A DNA stretch of 64,000 nt from Nesterenkonia muleiensis (GTDB lineage Bacteria > Actinomycetota > Actinomycetes > Actinomycetales > Micrococcaceae), in NCBI RefSeq assembly GCF_003600155.1, contig NZ_QWLD01000035.1:1-64000 (forward strand). The letters run 5' to 3'. A program made the position numbers and the translations under genes. Position 1 is the stretch's first letter. Each line of letters starts with the position of its first letter. Shown here piece after piece: positions 19,357 through 28,262 of the stretch. Below the pieces are notes generated by a model, which saw only the letters and a list, made by a program, of their open reading frames with translations, had not been told where the DNA came from and ran no database searches.

Positions 19357-20517
19357 TCACCAGCTCATTTGGGTTCCACCGACGCGGTCGGCTTCGATCT
19401 TTTCCTGGTATCCGGACGCTGCGTAGGCGGCCATGGGGTCGCCGGGCAGCCCGCGTGACTCACGCCATGAAGCCAAATCTGCGCGGACATCGGTATAGAA
19501 GGCGTCCATGAAGACCTGGTGGGCCCCAAGGACGTCACCGGCCTGTTGCGCAGCCGCGAGCTCCTCCCGGTCCACCAGCAGGGCCCGGGCGGTCATCTCC
19601 TGGACGTTGAGCACACTGCGGATCTGGCCGGGGATCTTCTTCTCGATGTTGTGGCACTGATCCAGCATGAAGGCCACCTCTGAGTCCGGCCCGTAACCGC
19701 CGCCGCGGATGACCTCGAAAAGGATGCGGAACAGCTGGAAGGGATCTGCCGAACCGACGATGAGATCGTCGTCGGCGTAGTTGCGGGAATTGAAGTCGAA
19801 GGATCCGAGCTTGCCCAGGCGCAGCAGCTGGGCGACGATGAATTCCACATTGGTGCTGGGCGCGTGGTGCCCGGTGTCCAAGCATACCGTGGCGTTGGCC
19901 CCCAGGGCCTGCACGTGTGCCAGGGCGGTGCCCCAATCCGGCACATCGGTGTGGTAGAACGCCGGTTCGAAGATCTTGTACTCCAGCACCAGGCGCTGCT
20001 GGTCACCTATGGCCTGGTAGATGGTGGCCAGGGACTCGGCCAAGCGGTCCTGCCGGGCCCGGATGTCTGCCTGACCCGGGTAGTTGGAGCCATCGGCCAG
20101 CCAGATCTTGAGGTCCCTGGAGCCGGTGACGCCCATGATCTCGATGCACTGCAGATGGTGGTCGATGGCCTTCTGACGCACGGCGGGGTCGTGGTGGGTG
20201 AGTCCGCCGAGCTTGTAGTCCTCGTCCTGGAAGGTGTTGGAGTTGATGGTCCCGATCTCGATGCCCTGATCGGTGGCGTAGCGGGTCAGTCCGCCGAAGT
20301 CCTCCACCATGTCCCAGGGAATGTGCAGCGCCACCGTCGGAGCCAGCCTGGTGAACCGGTGGACAGTGGCAGCGTCGTCGATCTTCTCCTCCACGCTGCG
20401 GGGCGTCCCAGGCGAGCCGAAGACCTTGAACCGGGTGCCGGAGTTCCCGTAGGCCCAGGAGGGAACTTCGATGGCCTGGTGCTCCAGGTCTGGAGCGATC
20501 TCTGCGAACGTTGTCAT
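19357..20517 (-). CDS. rhaI: L-rhamnose isomerase (RhaI type)
   Basis: Encodes 386 residues of the xylose-isomerase-like TIM-barrel family and resembles the Pseudomonas/actinobacterial RhaI rather than enterobacterial RhaA. Metal-ligand segments are visible: LEYKIFEPAF with its glutamate, CLDTGHHAP with the Asp-His pair, and SFDFNSRNY. It interconverts L-rhamnose and L-rhamnulose. It is preceded by rhaM with a 9-base gap and followed by rhaEW. The two short gaps and same strand show one transcript. Confidence 0.92.
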   Translation of the reverse strand: MTTFAEIAPDLEHQAIEVPSWAYGNSGTRFKVFGSPGTPRSVEEKIDDAATVHRFTRLAPTVALHIPWDMVEDFGGLTRYATDQGIEIGTINSNTFQDEDYKLGGLTHHDPAVRQKAIDHHLQCIEIMGVTGSRDLKIWLADGSNYPGQADIRARQDRLAESLATIYQAIGDQQRLVLEYKIFEPAFYHTDVPDWGTALAHVQALGANATVCLDTGHHAPSTNVEFIVAQLLRLGKLGSFDFNSRNYADDDLIVGSADPFQLFRILFEVIRGGGYGPDSEVAFMLDQCHNIEKKIPGQIRSVLNVQEMTARALLVDREELAAAQQAGDVLGAHQVFMDAFYTDVRADLASWRESRGLPGDPMAAYAASGYQEKIEADRVGGTQMSW

Positions 20518-20526
20518 ATATCCTCT

Positions 20527-20874
20527 TCAGTTCCCTTCCAGGGCTGCCAGTTGATCCTCAAGGTGGAAGACTTCCTCCAGCTCCCCGAAGCCGGTGTCCG
20601 GGCGGGCGCCGTCGAGCTCCACGAAATACTCGGCCATCTCTGCCTGCCAGCGGGCGTTGACCTCTTCACGCTCCATCGCCGCCTGCGCGGCCTCCAGCGA
20701 CTCGGTCTCCAGGTAGCCGATGAGCAGTCCATCGTGACCCAGGAAGAGCGAATAGTTGTTCCAGCCCGCACGCTTCAGCGCCCGGAGCATATCCGGCCAC
20801 ACGCTGCGGTGCCGCTGCTTGTACTCCTCCAGCCGGTCAGGCTTGACCTGCAGCTGGAAGCAGACTCGTCGCAT
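20527..20874 (-). CDS. rhaM: L-rhamnose mutarotase
   Basis: Encodes 115 residues from the ATG at 20874, where an AGGGGTG ribosome site precedes it. In-frame codons up to 20928 look untranslated. The sequence MRRVCFQLQVKPDRLEEY, the RHxxVWPDML segment and GWNNYSLFL are those of the RhaM family, which equilibrates alpha and beta anomers of L-rhamnose. It is the first gene of the rha operon, just downstream of the operator and promoter. Confidence 0.92.
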   Translation of the reverse strand: MRRVCFQLQVKPDRLEEYKQRHRSVWPDMLRALKRAGWNNYSLFLGHDGLLIGYLETESLEAAQAAMEREEVNARWQAEMAEYFVELDGARPDTGFGELEEVFHLEDQLAALEGN

Positions 20875-20982
20875 GGTGACACCCCTAAAACTCTTCGTAT
20901 TCTGGTGGCAACTTCTCACGGCCATCACGTACTCTCGTGCACTGCTCAGTGAATGAGGTACTACGACGAAGACCAGCTAGCT

Positions 20983-20996
20983 TTGAAACGATTCAA
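20983..20996. promoter_or_regulatory. LacI-type operator of the rhamnose operon
   Basis: TTGAAACGATTCAA is a palindrome centred on CG with one mismatched pair, the usual form of a LacI-family operator. It lies downstream of the predicted rhaM promoter, where a repressor would block transcription. The LacI protein at 21518-22537 is the likely ligand. A near-identical site occurs at 54770-54783. Confidence 0.65.
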
Positions 20997-21010
20997 TATA
21001 TCCATCTCAC

Positions 21011-21038
21011 AGTATGATGCACCTCACAGGGCTGTCAA
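21011..21038 (-). promoter_or_regulatory. Predicted promoter of the rha operon
   Basis: On the minus strand TTGACA (21038-21033) is followed after 16 bases by CATACT (21016-21011), a good -35/-10 pair. The LacI-type palindrome at 20983-20996 follows at about +10 to +25. Confidence 0.5.
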
Positions 21039-21098
21039 CACTGCTCCCATTCCGCTAGACACCGCACGGAACGTGCTCAGTATGAGAGTGTGATTCCT

Positions 21099-21521
21099 AT
21101 GACCGAGACACCTCCGCCTCCTGGGTTCGGCCGCCGCACTACCTACTGCCTCTTGGCAGGCATGGTGTTGGGCCTGGGCTTCGCTGCAGTGGCGCTTGTG
21201 CTGAACCTTTATGACCTGAACGTCGGGGCTCAACCGAGGATGGCTGAACTGGTCCTGCCCCTGCTAGGCGAAAGCACCGCAGCAGGATTGATCGGTGGTC
21301 TCATGGCCGCGGCCTCCCGGTGGCTCTGGGCCACTGGAGTCACCGGCACCGCCGTCACAGCTGGGGTTGGAGCGTGCGGCATCGGGGCCATCATCACCTT
21401 TGGACTCTTGGCAGCCACTCTCACACCGGTGGCACAGGTGCTATGGATTTTGCTTCTGGGTCCAGTCATCGGTGCAGCGAGCATGGGTGCTGACCGCCAC
21501 CTCGCGCTGCATCAGGCCTAG
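21099..21521 (+). CDS. Small multi-spanning membrane protein, unknown function
   Basis: The ATG at 21099 gives 140 residues. A GTG at 21090 would add three. It has four hydrophobic segments (about 13-37, 52-72, 77-105, 108-130) separated by short loops, with charged ends, so it should be an integral membrane protein. A TATGAG hexamer (21081-21086) may be a -10 element close to the start. It converges with the LacI gene, overlapping its stop by 4 bases. No family is recognised, and nothing ties it to rhamnose use except position. Confidence 0.6.
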   Translation: MTETPPPPGFGRRTTYCLLAGMVLGLGFAAVALVLNLYDLNVGAQPRMAELVLPLLGESTAAGLIGGLMAAASRWLWATGVTGTAVTAGVGACGIGAIITFGLLAATLTPVAQVLWILLLGPVIGAASMGADRHLALHQA

Positions 21522-22537
21522 GCCGAATCCGAGAGGCCAAGTGTGGACTGGCGAGCCACCAGCTCCGGGGTGAATACAGGATGCTGGACCGGCGCATCGG
21601 GGCGCTCCAGCGCGCTCAGGAGCAACCGTGCAGCACTGCGACCCATCTCCTCCGCGGGCTGGCTGATAGAGCTGATGGGCACTGTCGCCGATCCGGCGAA
21701 CTCAATATCGTCGTAGCCGATCAGCGCCATGTCTTCAGGCACCGCCATTCCAGCTCTGACCAGTTCCTGGAGGACACCGAGGGCCACAAGGTCATTGGCT
21801 GCGAAGACAGCGTCGGGCCGAGACTCTGGCGGCCGCGCCAAAAACTCACGCGCTGCTACCCGCCCGGCCTCGGCGTCCATCCCACCGGTGCCGACATATT
21901 CCACTGTGACGCCGTCGCGCTCATCACGGATGCTCCGGGCACCAGCCAGCCGGTCAGCCACCTGGCGGATCGACGCCGGCCCTCCCACCACGGCGATATG
22001 CCTTCGCCCCAAGGACACCAAATGCTCCGCTGCGGCCCGACCGCCATGGTGGTCATTGGCAGAGACAGAGGAGAACTCCTTGGCACCAGCTTTGCGGTCC
22101 ACGATCACCACAGCAGTACCACGCTGTTTGATCCGTCGCAGCTTGGAGAGGATGTTTCCCACCGGAGTAACCAGGATGCCGGCCACCCGCTGCTCTTCGA
22201 AGAGGCTGAGATACTTGAGTTCTTGAGGCTCCTGCTGCGCAGAGTTCCCCAGCAGTAGCGGACGGTTATTCTCCGCCAGGTCCAGCTCTGCGCCACGGGC
22301 CACCCCGGCGAAGAACGGATTGCCCACATCCAAGAGGATCATTCCCACGGCGCGGTTGCCGCGCTGCCTCAGCTGCCGCGCTGCGTCGTTACGCACATAA
22401 CCGAGCTCGTCGATCGCCGTGCGCACTCGTTCCCGAGTCAGCGGAGACACCTTTTCCGGGTGGTTCAGCGCATTAGAGACGGTAGCCGGGGAGACGCCGG
22501 CGCGCTTCGCCACATCCCTCACCTGCGCAATCGCCAT
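21518..22537 (-). CDS. LacI-family transcriptional repressor, probable rhamnose regulator
   Basis: I chose the ATG at 22537, giving 339 residues that begin right at the helix-turn-helix (IAQVRDVAKRAGVSPATVSNALNHPEKVS). The frame extends 90 bases upstream without LacI-like sequence. The hinge (GYVRNDAARQLRQ) is followed by the periplasmic-binding-protein-like effector domain (AVGMILLDVGNPFFAGV; FAANDLVALGVLQEL; IGYDDIEFAG). Position next to the rha operon and the LacI-type operator at 20983 make it the likely rhamnose-responsive repressor. Which sugar releases it cannot be read from the sequence. It is divergent from the galactarate dehydratase gene, so a role there is an alternative. Confidence 0.85.
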   Translation of the reverse strand: MAIAQVRDVAKRAGVSPATVSNALNHPEKVSPLTRERVRTAIDELGYVRNDAARQLRQRGNRAVGMILLDVGNPFFAGVARGAELDLAENNRPLLLGNSAQQEPQELKYLSLFEEQRVAGILVTPVGNILSKLRRIKQRGTAVVIVDRKAGAKEFSSVSANDHHGGRAAAEHLVSLGRRHIAVVGGPASIRQVADRLAGARSIRDERDGVTVEYVGTGGMDAEAGRVAAREFLARPPESRPDAVFAANDLVALGVLQELVRAGMAVPEDMALIGYDDIEFAGSATVPISSISQPAEEMGRSAARLLLSALERPDAPVQHPVFTPELVARQSTLGLSDSA

Positions 22538-22644
22538 GAACAAGAGAATACATCCGAAAGCAGGCCGCCCCCTGGCTCGAGAAGGATCATGCGATACCAA
22601 AAGAGCACTTATTCTACAAGCAGTCAACCTGTACGATAACCTTC

Positions 22645-23775
22645 ATGACTCGCCACTCTGACGCCATTCGCCAGGTACGCCTCTCCACTGCTACTCTCCC
22701 CCTGACCACCGCCATTTCCGATGCGAAGGTCTTCACCGGCCGCCAGAAGCCCATGACCGAAGTCGTCTTTCTCTTTGCAGAGATCACCACTATGCAAGGC
22801 CACGAGGGGCTGGGGTTCTCCTACTCCAAGCGCGCCGGAGGACCGGCCCAGTACGCTCACGCCAAAGAGGTGGGCGAAGGTCTCCTCCTTGAGGACCCCA
22901 GTGATATCGGCAAGATCTACGATAAGCTTCTATGGGCAGGTGCTTCTGTGGGGCGTTCGGGTGTGGCCACCCAAGCACTGGCCGCCATCGACGTGGCCCT
23001 GTGGGACCTTAAGGCCAAGCGGGCAGGCTTGCCGCTAGCCAAACTGCTGGGTGCACACCGGAACTCCGTACGCACCTATAACACCTCCGGCGGGTTTCTT
23101 CACGCCTCTATCGACGAGGTCAAAGACCGCGCCACCGAGTCCCTGGCCGCTGGCATCGAAGGCATCAAGATCAAGGTCGGCCTGCCGGACTCGGCGGAGG
23201 ATCTCCGCCGGGTGCGGGCCATGCGGGAGCATCTGGGGCCGGAGGTTCCGCTGATGGTGGACGCCAACCAGCAATGGGACCGCGCCACCGGACTGCGCAT
23301 GGGCCGGGCTCTGGAGGAGTTCGAGCTGACCTGGATCGAGGAGCCGCTGGACGCCTACGACGCCGAGGGTCACGCAGCCTTGGCCGCCACGCTGGATACG
23401 CCTATCGCCACTGGTGAGATGCTGGCCTCAGTGGCAGAGCACGAACGCCTGATCGCCACGCGTGCTTGTGACATCATCCAGCCCGATGCGCCACGGGTCG
23501 GCGGCATCACCCAGTTCCTCCGGCTTGCGACATTGGCTCACACCGCTGGACTGGACGTGGCGCCGCACTTCGCCATGGAGATTCACCTTCACCTCACCGC
23601 CGCCTACCCGCGCGAACCCTGGGTGGAGCACTTCGACTGGCTGGATCCGCTCTTCAATGAACGGCTCGAGATCGCTGATGGCCGCATGCACCTCTCTGAC
23701 CGGCCGGGTCTAGGGATTTCCCTCAGTGAGCAGGCGCGCACCTGGACCACCGACTCCATAGAGTTGACGGGGTGA
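22645..23775 (+). CDS. L-talarate / galactarate dehydratase (enolase superfamily)
   Basis: Encodes 376 residues of the mandelate-racemase branch. The catalytic lysine pair is IKIKV (Lys175, Lys177). Metal ligands are Asp206 and Asn208 (VDANQQW), Glu232 or 233 (IEEPL) and Glu258 (TGEML). The His-Asp dyad is His308 (APHFAMEIHLHL) with Asp281 (IIQPDAPRVGG). The PHFAMEIHLHL to AYPREPWVEH stretch closely recalls the Salmonella talarate/galactarate dehydratase. It would dehydrate galactarate to 5-dehydro-4-deoxyglucarate, the substrate of the enzyme encoded at 25587. It overlaps the GntR gene by a GTGA junction. Confidence 0.85.
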   Translation: MTRHSDAIRQVRLSTATLPLTTAISDAKVFTGRQKPMTEVVFLFAEITTMQGHEGLGFSYSKRAGGPAQYAHAKEVGEGLLLEDPSDIGKIYDKLLWAGASVGRSGVATQALAAIDVALWDLKAKRAGLPLAKLLGAHRNSVRTYNTSGGFLHASIDEVKDRATESLAAGIEGIKIKVGLPDSAEDLRRVRAMREHLGPEVPLMVDANQQWDRATGLRMGRALEEFELTWIEEPLDAYDAEGHAALAATLDTPIATGEMLASVAEHERLIATRACDIIQPDAPRVGGITQFLRLATLAHTAGLDVAPHFAMEIHLHLTAAYPREPWVEHFDWLDPLFNERLEIADGRMHLSDRPGLGISLSEQARTWTTDSIELTG

Positions 23776-24479
23776 GAACACCGCGCCGCAGCGACGCCCT
23801 GGCAGAGCACCTCCGTGAGAAGATCGCCTCCGCGCGCATTCCGGCAGGAGAGAAGCTGCCCAGTGAATCAGCGCTCATGGCCGAGCACCGCGTCAGCCGG
23901 ACGGTAGTGCGCGAGGCCCTGGGCAGGCTCCACGCCGAGGGTCTCATCAGCACGCGCCGGGGCCTGGGCAGCTTCGCCCTCACTCCTCCCAGGACGACGG
24001 CGCCGCGGGGAGCCCGGCCGATACGCACTCTAAATGACCGACTGGATCTTCTGCAGTACCGCCTCGCGCTAGAACCGGAGGCAGCGGCTCTGGCCGCACT
24101 GGCTGTGAGCTCCGGTGCGGTCACAACCCAGCAGCAGGCGGCATTGGAAGCCGAATGTGAAGCCTTCTCCGCAGCCGTCACGAACCCGGCATCTGCTATG
24201 CGCCACGATTTCGCCTTTCACCGCAGTGTCGCCGCAGCCTGCGGCAACACCTATCTGCTCGACGCAGTGGAGACCCTGGGCCCGGTCATGATCGCCATGC
24301 CCAGCCCCCGCCTCCGCACAGACAACAGTGACGCGGCCGCGCGGCACCATGAGATGGCCACACAGGAGCACCGCGACATCCTCTCAGCGGTCACCGAAGC
24401 AGACTCCGCCGGGGCTGCTGCCGCCGCCCGAGTCCACCTCACCAACTCTCGGCGTCGAATGCTCTCCGATCACCTCTAA
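23772..24479 (+). CDS. GntR/FadR-family (FCD) transcriptional regulator
   Basis: Encodes 235 residues starting with GTG in a 4-base overlap with the dehydratase gene. Residues 5-70 form a winged helix typical of GntR (ALAEHLREKIASARIPAGEKLPSE is the region; VSRTVVREALGRLHAEGLI the recognition helix). Residues 90-230 are all-helical, as in FCD ligand domains, with the metal-type motifs RHDFAFH and HREI-like EHRDIL. FadR-type repressors of this kind often sense sugar acids or their breakdown products. Autoregulation with the dehydratase is inferred from the translational coupling. Confidence 0.85.
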   Translation: MRTPRRSDALAEHLREKIASARIPAGEKLPSESALMAEHRVSRTVVREALGRLHAEGLISTRRGLGSFALTPPRTTAPRGARPIRTLNDRLDLLQYRLALEPEAAALAALAVSSGAVTTQQQAALEAECEAFSAAVTNPASAMRHDFAFHRSVAAACGNTYLLDAVETLGPVMIAMPSPRLRTDNSDAAARHHEMATQEHRDILSAVTEADSAGAAAAARVHLTNSRRRMLSDHL

Positions 24480-24554
24480 ATCATGTGATGAGAGACACTC
24501 CAAGCTAGGATGCATAAAAACCCGCCCTTTGCCCCTCACTGATGCCCGGAGTGC

Positions 24555-25460
24555 ATGATGTTTACCCTGGACCAGATTCGCAGTTTCATTGCCGTGGCCG
24601 AGGAGCTCCATTTCGGGCGCGCCGCGCAGCGGCTGAATATGACGCAGCCACCCCTGAGCCGCCAGATACAGAAACTAGAGAAAGCCGTGGGCGTAAGGCT
24701 CTTCGAACGGGACAACCGGAAGGTCGTCCTGACCATCGCCGGCACCGCCTTCCTCGAAGACGCTCGCAGCCTCCTGGGCTCAGCGGAACAGGCCCCCATC
24801 ACTGCTCGTCGCGTGGCGAGGGGGCAGGCAGGCCTGCTGCGCATCGGATTCACCGCAGCCTCGGGATTCAGCATTCTGGGTCAGTTACTGGCGGTGGTGG
24901 AAGACGCTTTGCCTGACGTCGACATCGACCTACGGGAAATGGTCACTCGCGAGCAGCTGGCTGCACTCAGCGCCGGGGAACTCGACATTGCCCTGGCGCG
25001 CCCTCCGGTGGATCATAAGCACTTCTCCTCGCGGCTGCTGCAGACTGAAGCCCTGCGCCTGGTGGCTCCGGAGAGGCACCCCTTGACCGAACTCGAGCGG
25101 CCCATCGAGGGCAAGGATCTTTCCGGCATGCCGCTGATCATGTACTCCCCGCTGAGCGCACGCTACTTTTATGACCTGGCGATCCGTCATGCACCCATCC
25201 AACACGGCAACGTGGCTCATACCGTCAGCCAGATCGTCACCACGGTGTCCCTGGTGGCCGCCGGCCGTGGCGTTGCCTTTGTCCCCGAATCAGCTTCCCG
25301 GCTGGGCATCGAAGGGGTCCGTCACCTCCAGCTGCCAGCATCCGCGGACCACGCTGTGGAACTCCACGCGATCTGGCGCCGGGGGCAGCGGAATCCCGCG
25401 GTGCACGTATTACTCGATGCCGTCGCCAAGAACTCCACATTCGATGCACCAAAAGCATAA
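24555..25460 (+). CDS. LysR-family transcriptional regulator
   Basis: Encodes 301 residues (ATG at 24555, with a second ATG one codon on). The N-terminal winged helix-turn-helix is classical (LDQIRSFIAVAEELHFGRAA, then MTQPPLSRQIQKLEKAVG), followed by a substrate-binding domain of two alpha/beta lobes (LRIGFTAASGF; GELDIALARPPV; TVSLVAAGRGVAFVPES). It lies on the same strand between the GntR gene and the dehydratase-lyase gene, so it probably activates the latter in response to a sugar acid. It is unusual for a five-gene pathway to carry both GntR and LysR regulators. Confidence 0.87.
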   Translation: MMFTLDQIRSFIAVAEELHFGRAAQRLNMTQPPLSRQIQKLEKAVGVRLFERDNRKVVLTIAGTAFLEDARSLLGSAEQAPITARRVARGQAGLLRIGFTAASGFSILGQLLAVVEDALPDVDIDLREMVTREQLAALSAGELDIALARPPVDHKHFSSRLLQTEALRLVAPERHPLTELERPIEGKDLSGMPLIMYSPLSARYFYDLAIRHAPIQHGNVAHTVSQIVTTVSLVAAGRGVAFVPESASRLGIEGVRHLQLPASADHAVELHAIWRRGQRNPAVHVLLDAVAKNSTFDAPKA

Positions 25461-25586
25461 ATGAATCCAAAGAATGGCTTGGACAGGCATCATTCGTCCC
25501 CTTTAGAGTGATGACGACCACGCGCGGCAGCGCGGAGACCCTCGCTGTGAACCGCAGTGATCAGACCCCATAGTCAGGATGCCCCG

Positions 25587-26540
25587 GTGCCTCAGTACAC
25601 GCCTCAAGAACTTGCCACCCATCTGAAGGATGGTCTGCTCTCCTTTCCCGTGACTGCCTTCACTGCAGACCTACGCGTGGACGAACAGGCTTACCGAGAG
25701 CATCTGCACTGGCAGGCCCGTCAGGGCGCAGCCGGTCTGTTCGCTGCCGGTGGTACCGGCGAGGGTTTCAGCTTGAGCCCGGAGGAGAATACCCAGGTCA
25801 TCACCATGGCAGTGCAGGAGGCCAGCGGTGTGATTCCCGTCCTAGGCTCAGCCGGAGGATCCACCCATCAGGCCGTGCAGAACGCCAAGGCCGCAGAGGC
25901 CGCCGGCTGCGAGGGCTTGCTGCTGCTGCCGCCCTACCTCACCGAATGTGACCAAACGGGACTGATGGCACATGTGGACGCCGTCTGCTCAGCCACCAGC
26001 ATCGGTGTCATCGTCTACAACCGGGGTAACGCCATCTACTCTGCGGAGACGGTAGCCCGGCTGGCTGAGAAGCATCCGAACTTCATCGGGTTCAAAGACG
26101 CCACCGGAGACATCGAAGCGGTGACCCGTGTTGTGGCCACCGCGGGGGATCGGCTGTTCTACTTGGGTGGGCTGCCCACTGCGGAGACCTTCGCCCTACC
26201 TATGCTGCAGCTGGGCATGAGCACCTATTCCTCGGCGATGTACAACTTCGTTCCGGAGTTCGCCCTGGAGTTCTACGCGGATGTGCGCCGCCTGGACCGC
26301 ACCGCGGTCACAGAGAAGCTCAACCGGTTCGTCCTGCCCTACCTGGAGATCAGGGATAGAGTGAAAGGCTACGGCGTCTCGATCGTCAAGGGCGGGCTGA
26401 AAGCCGTAGGCCGTGACGCGGGCCCTGTGCGCCCGCCCCTACAGGATCTTACCGCTGTAGACATCCAGGATCTCAGCGCTCTGATCGACGCGGCCGGCAT
26501 CCGTCCGCGCGCAGAGTCCGCCGCACCCGCCGCCGTCTGA
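25587..26540 (+). CDS. kdgD: 5-dehydro-4-deoxyglucarate dehydratase
   Basis: I favour the GTG at 25587, 7 bases after an AGGA sequence, giving 317 residues. A GTG at 25557 would add ten. It belongs to the DapA/NAL class I aldolase family: GGTGEGFSLSPEE is the pyruvate-carboxylate-binding segment, the conserved tyrosine is in IVYNRGNA, and the Schiff-base lysine is in FIGFKDATGD. The family member converts 5-dehydro-4-deoxy-D-glucarate to 2-oxoglutarate semialdehyde with loss of water and CO2. It is the second step of the galactarate route after the 22645 enzyme, and the aldehyde dehydrogenase follows after 39 bases. Confidence 0.88.
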   Translation: MPQYTPQELATHLKDGLLSFPVTAFTADLRVDEQAYREHLHWQARQGAAGLFAAGGTGEGFSLSPEENTQVITMAVQEASGVIPVLGSAGGSTHQAVQNAKAAEAAGCEGLLLLPPYLTECDQTGLMAHVDAVCSATSIGVIVYNRGNAIYSAETVARLAEKHPNFIGFKDATGDIEAVTRVVATAGDRLFYLGGLPTAETFALPMLQLGMSTYSSAMYNFVPEFALEFYADVRRLDRTAVTEKLNRFVLPYLEIRDRVKGYGVSIVKGGLKAVGRDAGPVRPPLQDLTAVDIQDLSALIDAAGIRPRAESAAPAAV

Positions 26541-26579
26541 ATCTCTGAGCAGGCACCGACTATCACCAAGGAGCCGAAC

Positions 26580-28196
26580 ATGACCCCGCAGACCTCTACA
26601 GCACTGCACCTTTCAGGGCATTCGATCATTGCCGGAGAGCAGGTCACCGGTACAGGCCGGACCGTCAACGGATGGAATCCTGCTAGCGACGAACCACTGG
26701 AGCCTGCCTATACCTTGATCGATGAGGCGCAGCTGAAACAGGCCACCACAGCTGCCGCAGAGGCCGCGGCCTCCTTCGCCGCTCTGGACCCACAGACCCA
26801 TGCGGCGCTTCTGGAGTCGATCGCGGAGAATATAGAGGCTGCCGGTGAAGAGCTCAGCAACCGTGTCCAGGCTGAGACCGGCCTCCCGGAGGCACGTGTG
26901 ACCATGGAGCGGGGCCGTACCGCCAACCAGCTGAGGCTCTTCGCCTCCGTGGTCCGGGCCGGTGACCACCGGGGTGTGCGCATCGACCCGGCTCAGCCGG
27001 ACCGCAAGCCCATGCCGCGCCCGGATGTGCGCCAACGAAAGATTCCCGTGGGTCCGGTAGCCGTCTTTGGCGCCTCCAACTTTCCGCTGGCATTCTCTGT
27101 CGCTGGTGGGGATACCGCCTCTGCCCTCGCAGCCGGCTGTCCGGTGGTCTTCAAGGCCCACAACGCTCATCCCGGCACCTCGGAGATCGTGGGGAAAGCC
27201 ATCACCAATGCTGTGGGTCAGGTCGGCCTGCACCCTGGAGTGTTCAGCCTGATCTACGGGCCCGGCGCTTCCATCGGCCAGGCGCTGGCCACTGACCCAG
27301 CCATCAAGGCTGTCGGATTCACCGGCTCCCGCATGGCGGGCACCTCCCTGATGGTCGCCGCAGCAGCGCGCACCGCCCCGATCCCGGTCTATGCGGAGAT
27401 GAGCTCGATCAACCCGGTGTTCCTCCTGGACGGAGCCCTGGATATCGATGAGAGCGGGCTCTCCGACCTCGCCGCAGCCTACGTGGCCTCAGTCACCGGA
27501 TCCTCCGGCCAACTGTGCACAGCGCCGGGCCTGGCCTTCGTGCCCCGCGGCGCCCAGGGTGACGAGTTCCTCGCGAAGGTGTCCGAGACGGTCTCTGCCA
27601 CCATTGGGCAGACCATGCTGACCCGGTCCATCGCCGATTCCTGGAATGCCGGAGTGGAGCAGTTGTCCGCTCAGACTGGCGTGGAAGTGGTAGGACGCGG
27701 TGCACCAGGCAGCACCCGCAATGCTCCTGCCCCTGTCATCCTGCAGGCGGAGCTGCATCATTTCACCGGCAACCCGGTACTCCATGAAGAGGTCTTCGGC
27801 GCGGCGTCGCTGGTGATTCGCTACGAATCCCTCAGCGACCTGACCGAAGCTGTCTCCCACCTGGAGGGCCAGCTGACGGCGACCATCCATTGCACGCCGG
27901 AGGACCACAGCAAAGCTGCAGCCCTGATTCCCCAATTAGAGGAAAAAGTGGGGCGCATTCTCTTCAATGGCTGGCCCACCGGCGTGGAGGTCAACCACGC
28001 CATGGTTCACGGCGGGCCATTCCCGGCCACCTCAGACGTCCGCACCACCAGCGTCGGCGCCCTGGCGATAGAGCGCTTCCTCCGCCCGGTGGCATACCAG
28101 AATGCGCCTGAAGGCCTTCTTCCCCAGGCTCTGCAGCCGGAGAACCCATGGCAGCTGAACCGACGCGTGAACGGGGTTCTGGACTCTCAAGGCTGA
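26580..28196 (+). CDS. 2,5-dioxovalerate (2-oxoglutarate semialdehyde) dehydrogenase
   Basis: Encodes 538 residues of the aldehyde dehydrogenase superfamily with the length usual for the sugar-acid type. The nucleotide-binding stretch GPVAVFGASNFPLAF and GFTGSRMAG are visible, the general base is in AEMSSINPVF, and the catalytic cysteine is in SSGQLCTAPG. It would oxidise 2-oxoglutarate semialdehyde to 2-oxoglutarate, feeding the TCA cycle. A GGAG ribosome site precedes the ATG. It is the last gene of the galactarate cluster. Confidence 0.88.
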   Translation: MTPQTSTALHLSGHSIIAGEQVTGTGRTVNGWNPASDEPLEPAYTLIDEAQLKQATTAAAEAAASFAALDPQTHAALLESIAENIEAAGEELSNRVQAETGLPEARVTMERGRTANQLRLFASVVRAGDHRGVRIDPAQPDRKPMPRPDVRQRKIPVGPVAVFGASNFPLAFSVAGGDTASALAAGCPVVFKAHNAHPGTSEIVGKAITNAVGQVGLHPGVFSLIYGPGASIGQALATDPAIKAVGFTGSRMAGTSLMVAAAARTAPIPVYAEMSSINPVFLLDGALDIDESGLSDLAAAYVASVTGSSGQLCTAPGLAFVPRGAQGDEFLAKVSETVSATIGQTMLTRSIADSWNAGVEQLSAQTGVEVVGRGAPGSTRNAPAPVILQAELHHFTGNPVLHEEVFGAASLVIRYESLSDLTEAVSHLEGQLTATIHCTPEDHSKAAALIPQLEEKVGRILFNGWPTGVEVNHAMVHGGPFPATSDVRTTSVGALAIERFLRPVAYQNAPEGLLPQALQPENPWQLNRRVNGVLDSQG

Positions 28197-28245
28197 CGCC
28201 CCGGCCGTTCTGTCGCGGGCAATGAAACGCCGGTGTGGGTGTCTG

Positions 28246-28262
28246 ACACGCCTTAGGCGTGT
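28246..28262. terminator. Hairpin at the junction of convergent operons
   Basis: ACACGCC-TTA-GGCGTGT is a perfect 7-base stem with a 3-base loop. The loop contains the stop codon of the GH42 gene, and the galactarate operon ends just upstream at 28196. It can serve both strands. No strong T-tract follows. Confidence 0.5.
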
